From assembly GCA_031291435.1 (NCBI GenBank), contig JARLJC010000338.1, positions 1-60,783 of the forward strand: a stretch of 60,783 nt of DNA, in the 5' to 3' direction. Below, in pieces: positions 16,689 to 25,400 of the stretch. Source of the stretch: Alphaproteobacteria bacterium. Its GTDB lineage: Bacteria > Pseudomonadota > Alphaproteobacteria > UBA9219. Every line of letters starts with the position of its first letter. Positions within the stretch are counted from its first letter, which is position 1. The notes under the pieces were generated by a model that saw only the letters and a list, made by a program, of their open reading frames with translations, ran no database searches and was not told the DNA's origin. Made by a program: the position numbers and the translations under genes.

Positions 16689-17789
16689 ATGGATACATCA
16701 AGCCGAGCAGCCGCCTCAGCCCATCCGCGTTTCGACACGCTTGACGCCGTGCGCGGCATAGCGGCGCTGCTCATCGTCCTTCGCCACACACCGGGTTATT
16801 TCGGCGCGCTGTCGTTTCCGGAAAGCTATCTCGGCGTCGATATTTTCTTTCTTCTCAGCGGCATCGTCATCGCCAGTTCCTATGAGCGGAAACTTCTGTC
16901 GTCTCTTTCTTTCAGGCAGTTCGCCCTTATCAGAATCGCCCGGCTTTATCCCTGCTATTTTCTCGGCTGCGTCCTGGGATTGATCGTGTTTCTCAGCCAT
17001 GGGGGCAGCGGCGGCGTCGCCGAAATGGCGCTCTTTGCGTTTCTCATGCTGCCCAACTTCGCGAACCTGCGGGGTGGCGATCCCAATCCTTATCCGCTCG
17101 ATCATCCGGCCTGGTCGCTTTTTTCCGAACTGGTCGTAAACTTTATCTATGCGGAGATTGTGAAATTTCTTTCGGAGCGGACGATCTTCGCCCTCTTGTG
17201 CGCCACGGCTGCGGTGCTGTGCGCCGGAATCTATGCATCCCCCGAGCACACGCTGGACATAGGATGGAAACTTCAGGACTTGCCGATGGGCATTGTCCGC
17301 TCCGCCTATTCCTTCTTTTTTGGAATCTGGCTTTACCGCAAATTCGCCGCGCGCCGCCGCCCTGCCGCCGCCGGTCGATTCGCCCCCGTCTATCTGGTTT
17401 TTCTTATCTCGGCGATCGCGGCGATTCTGACGGCGGCGCCCGCCGCCCCTCTCCGGCCTTATTTCGATGCCGTTTGCGTTCTCTTTGTCTTTCCGGCGCT
17501 GATCTATGCGTGCCTGTTCGTCAATCCGCGCGGCATCCTGCAAACAGCCAGCAGATTTCTGGGCGGAATCTCTTATCCGGTTTACGTCCTTCACCAGCCC
17601 GCGGGCACTCTTGTCAGCGCCGTTCTTCGCCGGGTTTTTGCGATTGACGTCGCAGCCTGTGCTCCTTTTTCGGGCGTCGTTTTTATCTGCTGCCTCGCGG
17701 CGGTTTCGTTCTGGCTCAATGCGCGCTATGAGCCGGCGCTTAAAAACATCATTCTCGCTCTGCCGGGCAGGATGAGCCGGGCGCGCTGA
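16689..17789 (+). CDS. Acyltransferase-3 (OafA-like) membrane O-acyltransferase
   Basis: 366 residues from ATG 16689 (a TTG at 16659 is also in frame). About ten hydrophobic helices; the family motif is at the N-terminus: LDAVRGIAALLIVLRH with the essential His, then GVDIFFLLSG. Such enzymes O-acetylate surface polysaccharides. It is the only plus-strand gene beside the phage cluster, and its stop touches the tail-fibre stop with no gap, as for a lysogenic-conversion gene that alters the receptor. An ordinary cellular envelope enzyme is the alternative. Confidence 0.87.
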   Translation: MDTSSRAAASAHPRFDTLDAVRGIAALLIVLRHTPGYFGALSFPESYLGVDIFFLLSGIVIASSYERKLLSSLSFRQFALIRIARLYPCYFLGCVLGLIVFLSHGGSGGVAEMALFAFLMLPNFANLRGGDPNPYPLDHPAWSLFSELVVNFIYAEIVKFLSERTIFALLCATAAVLCAGIYASPEHTLDIGWKLQDLPMGIVRSAYSFFFGIWLYRKFAARRRPAAAGRFAPVYLVFLISAIAAILTAAPAAPLRPYFDAVCVLFVFPALIYACLFVNPRGILQTASRFLGGISYPVYVLHQPAGTLVSAVLRRVFAIDVAACAPFSGVVFICCLAAVSFWLNARYEPALKNIILALPGRMSRAR

Positions 17790-19043
17790 TCACGCCGTCA
17801 CTTTCTGCAGTTTCGCCGAGCTCAGCGCGTAATTCCAGCAGGTGAATTTCTGCAGCCAGCCGTTGAAAGCCAGCGTTCCGTCTTCGCGGTTGCCGAGATC
17901 AAGCCGCGTCAGCCCGGAAGGAACCGCCGCCGATCCCCAGCTTCCCGCGCCGTCGAGCGTGCCGTTAAAGGCCGCAAGATTAGCCCCCGCCGTATAGACC
18001 AGCCCCTGCCTGAACGCCGTCAGGGAAACGGGGCTTCCGGCGGTGGCGGCGGAAGTGTAGGCGCTCGACGCGACGACAGCACCGCCCTGCGCCTTGCCGT
18101 TCGACGCTATGAACAGGGAAATATTATTGGCGGTGGTGCCGTCGCTGAAGGAAGCGAGATAGCTGGCATTGGCGGTCGCAAAACCCAGCCCCGCCGCCCG
18201 CAGCGCGAAACTTCCCGCCGCCGGGTTGAACCAGGGAAGGCTTGCCGTATAAAGGCTGTCGCCGGCGCGCGTCGCGCTGGTCGTCGTCGTCGGTATGTAA
18301 GAGGTCGGGAAAGCCGACGCGGTTTCGACCTGGCCGCCCCACACATAGATCGTGCCGGTGCCGGTGCCGGTATAAGAAGGCTGCGCCGTTACGAAAACCG
18401 GCGTGGCGCTGGTCGAAAGAAAGATGTTGGGATAAATCGCGCCCGTCGCCGTCTGCGAAACGGAGACCCGCCACCAGCCGTTTCCGGCGTTCTGAATGAG
18501 ATAGCCGGTGCCGCTCGGCGAATTGTTGGTCTGCGCGCTGACGAAAGCGCCGGTTTGCAGATCGACCAGAACCGAGTAAGTCACGTTGCCGTTGGCCGGC
18601 ACCGCAAGGACCGCGTAGCGAATGGTTCCCTGTTTAAGATAAACCGACCACCAGTTGGTTCCGCTTCCGCTCAAATTCTGCTGCACATTATGGAAACCGC
18701 TGGCCGTCGTGTCGGTGACCAGCGCCGCCGTTGTGGTGCCGTCGGGCGCGGTGGCCGCGTTCGAGGTTATCGTGACATTCGTCTTCGCCCATGCGCCGGG
18801 GTTGCCCGATTGCAGAAAAATATTGGTGCGCTGCCCTTCGATCAGCAGTCCGTTGAGGGACAGGCTGGCCGGGTCGTAATCGAAGCGCGGGGTATTGCTG
18901 GCCGCCTGCGTCAGAAGGCCGGAAGCGTTACGGAACCATGCGTTCGACGCGCGCGCGAAATTCAGGCGGCTATCGAGAGCGCCGCCCATAAAGTCGGATT
19001 CGAAAACCGGCTGCGGCGGATAGGCCTCAACCCCCACCGTCAT
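17790..19043 (-). CDS. Phage fibre/spike protein with head-spike-fibre domain
   Basis: 417 residues. The early motif of variable FARASNAWFRNASGLL followed by PRFDYDP and LLIEGQRTNIF is the signature of the phage head spike fibre family; a lectin-like beta domain (NWWSVYLKQG, WWRVSVSQT) follows. The C-terminal third resembles a second concanavalin-like domain. It is probably the receptor- or sugar-binding fibre of the particle. Last gene of the minus-strand operon; its ATG overlaps the previous stop (ATGA). Confidence 0.8.
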   Translation of the reverse strand: MTVGVEAYPPQPVFESDFMGGALDSRLNFARASNAWFRNASGLLTQAASNTPRFDYDPASLSLNGLLIEGQRTNIFLQSGNPGAWAKTNVTITSNAATAPDGTTTAALVTDTTASGFHNVQQNLSGSGTNWWSVYLKQGTIRYAVLAVPANGNVTYSVLVDLQTGAFVSAQTNNSPSGTGYLIQNAGNGWWRVSVSQTATGAIYPNIFLSTSATPVFVTAQPSYTGTGTGTIYVWGGQVETASAFPTSYIPTTTTSATRAGDSLYTASLPWFNPAAGSFALRAAGLGFATANASYLASFSDGTTANNISLFIASNGKAQGGAVVASSAYTSAATAGSPVSLTAFRQGLVYTAGANLAAFNGTLDGAGSWGSAAVPSGLTRLDLGNREDGTLAFNGWLQKFTCWNYALSSAKLQKVTA

Positions 19044-19396
19044 TGCATCGCCCCGTAAAGAATCCAGCTATCGGCGGCGATCTGCACCAGCCCGCCGATG
19101 GCGTAACTGCCGACCGCATTCAGCGTCGACAGTTTATTGATCGTCACGCCCGCGCCGGCGGCGACGCTCAACGCGCCCGCGCCGCCCTGCTGGAAATTCA
19201 GAACCGTGCCGACCGGAAAGGCGACGCTGGAATTGGGCGGCACCGTGAAGGCGATCGCCGAAGCCGAGCTCAGCACCACCAGTTTGCCGATATCCGTGAG
19301 CGCCGCCGTGTAATTCGCGGCCTGCGTGTTGACGCCGCTGAACGAGGTGCCGCCCGCGCCCCCGCCCCCGCCGCTATAAGGAAATGTCAAAGGCAT
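19040..19396 (-). CDS. Small phage fibre-associated protein
   Basis: 118 residues. A glycine-rich N-terminus (SGGGGGAGG), then a beta-rich stretch with TAALTDIGKLVVLSSASAIAFTVPP and a repeat-like AGAGVTINKL segment, ending in WILYGAMQ. Such modules are common at the ends of tail fibres and appendages. Coupled to the neighbouring fibre gene by a 4-base overlap; a base or adaptor role is inferred. No named family recognised with certainty. Confidence 0.68.
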   Translation of the reverse strand: MPLTFPYSGGGGGAGGTSFSGVNTQAANYTAALTDIGKLVVLSSASAIAFTVPPNSSVAFPVGTVLNFQQGGAGALSVAAGAGVTINKLSTLNAVGSYAIGGLVQIAADSWILYGAMQ

Positions 19397-19397
19397 G

Positions 19398-20087
19398 TCA
19401 CCACCTCGCCGCGCTGAATTTTTGCGCCGTCACCGCGCCTACGATGCTGACCGGCTGCCACGGTTTCAGCCCCGGCTCGGTCGCGTAGTAACCGCCATTG
19501 GCGGCGACACGAATACTGCCCTGCCCGTTAGCCGCGGCAGTAGCGCCAAGCGCCAGCCACAAATCATTGGTGGCGTCGGGATTGCACACATAAAATCCGT
19601 TCGACGGCACCACGCCGCCGAATAATGTCTGCGCCGTTCCACCCGCCGTGATCGCGCCCGAACCGTCATTGGCGGTGTCGATCTGGTTGGCCGCGCCGGT
19701 TTGCAGCAGCAAGGCAAAACCGCTGATGGTCGCGGTCGAACCCGTTATGTTGGTGACCGTCAACTGGAAAGACGAAAAAGGCTTGCCGTCGAGGATATCG
19801 AGATTGGCCGCGACATTGGCCAGCACCGCCGCCGTTACCGGCGCCCCCTGCGGCTGCGTGCCCCCGTCATCGAGAAAGCGCTGAACGGAGCAATTGCCGT
19901 TCTGGGTCATTGTCAGCCCGGCGGAAATCAGCGCGAACCCGTCGGTTCTGATGAGGCTGGTCGAGACCGAACTGCTGGCGGCGACGGTGCCGGGCAGATT
20001 ATGCACCGCCTGCGGCACCGGGGCCTGTTGCAATTGCCCTTTGCCATAGGGCGCGTAATCGGCATTACGCGAAGTTTCTGTCGTCAT
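19398..20087 (-). CDS. Phage appendage/spike-base protein
   Basis: 229 residues from ATG 20087, behind a textbook GGAGGAAAA Shine-Dalgarno. Beta-rich and low in charge, with no signal peptide. Its body contains VTNITGSTATISGFALLLQ and a C-terminal segment ending WQPVSIVGAV. It lies between the lysis genes and the fibres, so a structural role in attaching fibres to the particle is likely. I do not recognise a specific family. Its start overlaps the o-spanin-like stop. Confidence 0.65.
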   Translation of the reverse strand: MTTETSRNADYAPYGKGQLQQAPVPQAVHNLPGTVAASSSVSTSLIRTDGFALISAGLTMTQNGNCSVQRFLDDGGTQPQGAPVTAAVLANVAANLDILDGKPFSSFQLTVTNITGSTATISGFALLLQTGAANQIDTANDGSGAITAGGTAQTLFGGVVPSNGFYVCNPDATNDLWLALGATAAANGQGSIRVAANGGYYATEPGLKPWQPVSIVGAVTAQKFSAARW

Positions 20088-20338
20088 AATTTTTCCTCCG
20101 GACAAGAATGAAGCGCCGCTTCGAGAGCGGCCTCATAGGCTTTGCGCAAAGTCAGCTCTTTCAGCAGACCGCGCGTTTTAATAAAAAGATCGGCGCGCGC
20201 ATCGAGCACGGGAAAATCCGGCCGCGCCACAGGCGCGGCCCAGCACATCACCGGCACCGGCACATCGACTTCGACCGGTTTCAGAACCGGCGCTTCGGCA
20301 CAGGCGCACAGCGCCAGCAGCAACGCCAGCGCCTTCAC
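20084..20338 (-). CDS. Rz1-like o-spanin lipoprotein candidate
   Basis: 84 residues starting at GTG 20338, which overlaps the previous stop (GTGA). A very short signal ends at a lipobox-like LCAC, followed by a proline/valine-rich stretch (KPVEVDVPVPVMC) seen in phage Rz1-type proteins. It would sit in the outer membrane and pair with the inner-membrane spanin encoded directly upstream to finish lysis. The odd Cys at lipobox -2 lowers certainty. Confidence 0.6.
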   Translation of the reverse strand: MKALALLLALCACAEAPVLKPVEVDVPVPVMCWAAPVARPDFPVLDARADLFIKTRGLLKELTLRKAYEAALEAALHSCPEEKL

Positions 20339-20712
20339 GACCCACCCCTGATATAGGTGTCAATCAGATCGCCGGCGGCCCTGCAGGCATCGCCATGCGG
20401 CTGCGCCGCGCCGATTTTCTCGGCGGCCAGATAATATTTCCGCATGATCTTTTGCGCGGCTGCTTCCTCGATACGCGCCTGCTTCATCTGCGCATCGGCC
20501 CGCGTTTTCAACGCCCCTATCGCCTGATTCTGCCGCAAAGCCGTGGCGGCGAAATCGTCATTGGCGATATGGCAGGCGGTCATGTTCGCCTGCGCGCCAG
20601 CCAGCTGCGCCTTCAGATGGGCGTTGGCAATCGCGAGCCACAGAAACGCAAACGCGATCACCGCGACAATCGCCGCGCCCACGCCCAGCAGAATTTTATT
20701 GATCGGATCCAT
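20335..20712 (-). CDS. Rz-like i-spanin candidate
   Basis: 125 residues from ATG 20712 with a GGGAGAT Shine-Dalgarno. One N-terminal membrane helix (residues about 6-30), then a long alanine/glutamine-rich coiled-coil helix (AQANMTACH through QMKQARIEEAAAQ), the layout of inner-membrane spanins. It is followed at once by a small lipoprotein gene, the expected partner. Sequence families for spanins are poorly conserved, so the call rests on architecture and position after the endolysin. Confidence 0.62.
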   Translation of the reverse strand: MDPINKILLGVGAAIVAVIAFAFLWLAIANAHLKAQLAGAQANMTACHIANDDFAATALRQNQAIGALKTRADAQMKQARIEEAAAQKIMRKYYLAAEKIGAAQPHGDACRAAGDLIDTYIRGGS

Positions 20713-20947
20713 TGCTATCTCCCTGCGCCTTGCGCTGCATCCCCTGCCCCCACGCGGCGGCCCCGCCGCCGGTGAACAGATAACCAAGCCCGCGTCCGAA
20801 CGGATCGGGATCGAACGGGTTGTGCAGAATGACGACGTGATAGATCGACAGGCCCAAAAGCGTCACCGCCCCCAGCGCCAGCAGCACCAGATGCGCTTCG
20901 ACCTCGCGATCATTCGAGTCGATCATTTTTCGCAGAAACTTTTTCAC
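20696..20947 (-). CDS. Small membrane protein, holin candidate
   Basis: 83 residues if started at GTG 20947, which overlaps the previous stop (GTGA); ATG 20926 gives 76. One strong membrane helix (LVLLALGAVTLLGLSIYHVV) and a possible second amphipathic segment (GLGYLFTGGGAAAW), then a polar tail. Size, topology and place between endolysin and spanins suggest a holin or holin partner, but no family is recognised. Confidence 0.5.
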   Translation of the reverse strand: MKKFLRKMIDSNDREVEAHLVLLALGAVTLLGLSIYHVVILHNPFDPDPFGRGLGYLFTGGGAAAWGQGMQRKAQGDSNGSDQ

Positions 20948-21276
20948 GGCACGATCAGACCCGCGAGTTCGCGCGCCTGCCTGCTGTTCAAGAACAACGC
21001 CGCCAGCACCAGCACGAAAACCCAGCCCGCCATCCGCCCGAGCGCGGTCACCGTCACCGTCCATGCCGTGCGTTTCATCAGGCGCAAGCCGCGCAGCAGA
21101 TCGCGGATATCGCGGATATCGGCAGCCGCTTCTTCGTCATGCAACCCCAGCGCCTTTAAAACATCAGCGGCCCCGCGTTGCGCCAGCGCGCCGAGATACT
21201 CCGCCTGCGCGGCAGGCGGCAGAGCACAGAAATTCACCCCGTGATGACGGTCGATGACCTTTCTTAAATAGTCCAT
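20944..21276 (-). CDS. DUF6127-like small membrane protein, lysis module
   Basis: 110 residues from ATG 21276. A polar, acidic N-terminal half ends in IRDIRDLLRGLRLMKRTAW, followed by one membrane helix (GWVFVLVLAALFL) and a short tail. This resembles the small alphaproteobacterial phage proteins grouped as DUF6127; I am moderately sure. It follows the endolysin gene by 16 bases, so a holin or antiholin function is plausible but unproven. Confidence 0.5.
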   Translation of the reverse strand: MDYLRKVIDRHHGVNFCALPPAAQAEYLGALAQRGAADVLKALGLHDEEAAADIRDIRDLLRGLRLMKRTAWTVTVTALGRMAGWVFVLVLAALFLNSRQARELAGLIVP

Positions 21277-21292
21277 TGATCCCTGGGTCCTG

Positions 21293-21754
21293 TCAGCTTC
21301 TGTTCCACAAACGCGCTTCCGCCGCGCGGCGGCGCGACAGACCGCCGAACACTTCACCATTGGCGCGGTTCCAGCGCATCAATTGCGCGGGCACCTGTTC
21401 GTACCAGCCGCGATTGAGCAGCCGCAATAAAGTCGAGCTTTCGACATTCGCGGTGCCGACATTGAAGGCGAAACACACCAGCGCCGAAAACTGATTATCG
21501 TTGAACGGCACCGTGACCAGCCGCACCACCGCGCGTTCGAACAAACGCAAATCCTCGTCCAGCAAAAGATCGGCCTGCGCCGCATCGATCACCATGCCGC
21601 TGCGCACAGTACGGGTGTGGCCGTAACCAATTGTCCAAATTTTCGAGGGGCATAAATAGGGCACAAGATGCAGCCCTTCGAATTCCTTGATCAGATCGAT
21701 TCCATCCTGATTGATACGCCGCGCGAAAATCGGCGATGCCTGCGGCACATCCAT
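21293..21754 (-). CDS. Phage endolysin, GH24 lysozyme
   Basis: Muramidase of 153 residues from ATG 21754, chosen for an AGGA Shine-Dalgarno 8-9 bases upstream; a GTG at 21802 is in frame. The catalytic Glu is in KEFEGLHLVPYLC, followed by IWTIGYGHT with the active-site Thr; the usual Asp position is Cys, as in many phage GH24 enzymes. FSALVCFAFNVG is the conserved second half. No signal peptide or membrane anchor, so it needs a holin. It opens the lysis cassette. Confidence 0.88.
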   Translation of the reverse strand: MDVPQASPIFARRINQDGIDLIKEFEGLHLVPYLCPSKIWTIGYGHTRTVRSGMVIDAAQADLLLDEDLRLFERAVVRLVTVPFNDNQFSALVCFAFNVGTANVESSTLLRLLNRGWYEQVPAQLMRWNRANGEVFGGLSRRRAAEARLWNRS

Positions 21755-21813
21755 GGGGCGGTTTCCTGCGCTCAGTTGCTGAACAAAAAAGGCGAATGTC
21801 ACGGGTCCGGCCT

Positions 21814-22407
21814 CTATGCCTTGGTAACGCGCACGCGCCAGGTGCCGGAAGCGAGCGTGACGCTGCTCCCCGTCGAATTCGCCAGACGAATGACCACCGA
21901 ATTCGCGGCATTGACGTAAGCTGTGGCCTGCAAGCCCTGCAAATCATAAGGGGCGGCCACCATTGCGAAATCGCCCAGCGCCGCGCCCGTCACCGTAATC
22001 GCCGAAGATGTCGCGCCCGATCCGCCGGCAATCGCGCCCGGATTCCATGTCGCGGTGCCGTCGATCTTGGGCGTTGTCAGCAATGCCCAGGCCGAACCGG
22101 TGTAATACAAAACCCGGTTGCCATTGCGCGTCCATGCCATCCATCCCGCCAGCGGCGGCTTGATCGACCAGCCCGCGTAATAACCCGCAAGATTGCCCGC
22201 GAACCCCGTCCATGCCCCGGTCGGCGAAGGGCCGATGATGTAAGCATCGCCGGTAGCGGGCGAAGCAGGCGGCGTATTGATCGTATAATCCACCACCGAA
22301 CTTTTGGTGAGAAAATCGAGATCATTGAGCGCCGCGTTATGCGTCACTTCCTTCTGCGCCTGCGACGAGGCGATATAGCTCAAAGCAAGATTGGGCGAAT
22401 TTGTCAT
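21814..22407 (-). CDS. DUF2793-family phage tail-associated protein
   Basis: 197 residues with a strong AAGGAGAGG Shine-Dalgarno. The N-terminal ASSQAQKEVTHNAALNDLD motif is the hallmark of DUF2793, found in alphaproteobacterial phages next to the gp15-like tail-tip gene, exactly as here. It continues with DAYIIGPSPTGAW and a beta-rich C-terminal half. Probably a tail-tip or fibre accessory; no enzymatic role is known. Confidence 0.82.
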   Translation of the reverse strand: MTNSPNLALSYIASSQAQKEVTHNAALNDLDFLTKSSVVDYTINTPPASPATGDAYIIGPSPTGAWTGFAGNLAGYYAGWSIKPPLAGWMAWTRNGNRVLYYTGSAWALLTTPKIDGTATWNPGAIAGGSGATSSAITVTGAALGDFAMVAAPYDLQGLQATAYVNAANSVVIRLANSTGSSVTLASGTWRVRVTKA

Positions 22408-22416
22408 AACCTCTCC

Positions 22417-25400
22417 TTAAATAACGGCGGTGGCGGCGTTGCCGTTGCCGTAACGGCTACTGACCTGATAAATATTCACGGTGAAATGCGCAGGCACCGT
22501 GCCCCAGTCCGCTGTCTGCTGCGCGGCGGTATAGGTCACCGTCGGCGACGTCAAACCGGTGAAAGCCCGCACCACCGCCGATCCGTTCATCACATCGAGT
22601 TCGTAAATTTCCTGCGGCTCGTCGAGCGGGACATCGATATAATTCGCCCATTCGGCGTTCAACCGCGCGCGGCGCACCCATGTCACGGTCAGATCGCTGC
22701 CGGTGCCGCTGGCGCGCACGCCCGCGACATTGACCGGCGCGAAGGGGCAGAGAGTTTTCATCCCATAAGTAAAAGGATAATCGGCGGCGTCGCCGAGACT
22801 CTGCCCGGTGGTGAGCGCGCGGAAATCGTAAGGCACGTTGCGGTCGCTGAGAATATCCGGCAGGAAATTCACAGCGCCCGATTGCAGCAGCACGAAAGCC
22901 TCGCCCACCGCGTGCGATCCTGTCGCGCTTTCCGTCCCGCGCCGCCCGCGCAGCAATCCGCTCAACAGATATTGCCCCGGCCCTGTCAGAGTCGCGGTCT
23001 GAAACTGAATAATCTCGCCGCCCAGGAAAGCCGCATTGGCGCCGTTGCTTAAATCGATCCAACTCACGCTCGCCAGCGAACCCTGCGTCAGCTGCACACT
23101 CACGCTGCCGACATTATCCATATAAAGCGCGGACCCGTTGGCCAGAACCGTGGCCGCAATCCCCGCCGCCGCCGCAATCACCGCCGAACCGATTGCATTG
23201 TAGTTCACCCCGTCGCTGGAACGCATCACAACCGCGCCCATCCAGCCCGGCAATCCCGTCACCGCCGCATAGACGCCCGGTTGATCGTCGGCGGATTGCA
23301 GCAAGGGCAAATCCATCAGATAGAGAACGGACGGCACCGGTGCGTTGGCATTGGCGGCCGTGCTCTGCCCGCCATCGGCGGCAGCCGCGCTAGTTAACCC
23401 CGGCGCATAAGAGTAAAATCCTTCCACCTGCATCAATCCGCCCGACTGATTGACCGAGGCCACCCGCAACTGATTGCCATTTCCCAAATCGATCACATCG
23501 GCGGGATCGACCGCCAGCCACGCCCGCGACACCGATAATTTCACCAACTCGCGTTCCGCCCATGCCGTGAATAACCGCGTTTCCGCAATCTGTTTCGCTG
23601 TAGCGGCGTCGCATACGACAGGCAAAGTCAGTTTCTGCACCGACCGCGCCGACGATGCCAGCCGCCGCGCGCGCTGGCTATTGACTTCGAAATTACGGGC
23701 GGGGTCTATCGCATCGACATCCACCTCGCGCGGCAAATCCATTTCCTGCGCCCGCGTAATGGCGAGAGGCGGGGGCGGTGCCTTGCCGTCTGCCGCAGCC
23801 CGCCATTCCGCCGCGCCGATAGTCGCCGCGGGCGCGCCACCGCGCGGCACCGCTTTCAGTTCGCCCGCGCTTTCGATGAGATCGAACGTCGTATAAATCT
23901 GCAAAGGTTCGATGGCGTTGCGTGCGCTCATCGGTTCCTGCAGCACATAACCCTGGATCAGCACATCGTCGAGCGCCGAAACATCGTAATCGCCGGGCGC
24001 ATAACCCGCGCGCGCCAATATGTCGGCCAATATCGCCGCCACGCTGCCATCAACATTGCGTTCGATAATCCCCAGTTGCCCGATATCCGAGGAGAATCCG
24101 CCCATGCCCATCAGCAGAATCCGCGATTCATCGATACGCATCGCGCCGAAATCCGATTCCAGCCCGCCGCCATTCACCACCACCGCGCCATCGACGGTCA
24201 GGCTGAAACTGCTCGCGCCAATCGCGACTTCCGACAAACGATAAGTGCTTTCGCTGGCGGCGCGCTGCGCGATCAATAATCTGTTGCCGTAAAAAACCGG
24301 GAAATTGGTGGTGCCGGTGCCGAAATCGAGCGTTACCGTCTGCCATGCGCGCGTAATGGTGGCACTCGAAGCCGAAGGTTCGAACGACATCAGCCGGTAA
24401 TCGACCACGGTGCCGTAAAACAAAATCCATTCGCCGTTGGCGCTCTGGATGAAACGCGCATGCGGGCCGCTGCCGGTGCCGATGGCAAGGCTGCTTGAAA
24501 CCGTATAAACCGGGCCCAGCGACAAAGCGTTGTTGCGCCACACGACTCTGCGCGCCTGCAAATTCAACACATGGGCAATCGCCGTAATCCAGCTATAGGC
24601 GATCAGCCCGTCGGCATGGGGCGTGAATTGCGCGCCGTAGAACAAGGCCGTGGACGTGGTGCTGCCGCTGCCCCACAATCCGGTGAAACCGAGATCGATG
24701 ATGCCGGTGCCGGAGCGCGCGAACACATGCAAGCCCCGCACCGTGCCCGAAGAATCGTCGATCACGAAATGCTGGGCATCGACCCAGGCCACCTGCTTGA
24801 TGCTCGATGAGGCCGCCAGAGCGACGTTATAAACCGCGCCGAAACTCTGCGTCGCGGTATCGTACAAAACGAAATGATGATTAGGCGACGACGAAGTTTG
24901 CAGATACATCGCGATAAATCGCCCATCGGGCGCCCAGGCCCAGCTGCAATCGACCGGCGAACTGGCCGTAAAAGCCGCGCTGCTGACGCGCAGCAGGGAC
25001 AAAGGCGTGTCCTCGGTCACATCATACTCGGCGACTGTGAATAACAAAGTGCTGCCGCTGGTCGTATAGCCGCCGACCAGAACCAGTTGCGCATCGCTGC
25101 CATTGCCTTCCAGCACCAGCGGCAGCATCGTCCCGCTTTGCACGGCGGAGGCGCGCTGCGAAATCGCGGCATCGGTTCCGCCCAGCCATTCGGGGTTGGC
25201 CGTGACATTGGCATTGGCGATTTCGAAAGTCAGATTGGGCAGCCGGTTGCCGAAATTCGACAATTGCAGATTGTCGAACACGATATAAGCCAGCCCCTGA
25301 TAGGCCGGGACATTGCCCGTACCCAGAATCGACTGCATGAACGCATCGGACGTCTGGCCCGTGCTGCCAGTATAAATCGTGACGCCGTCGGCGATGCCCG

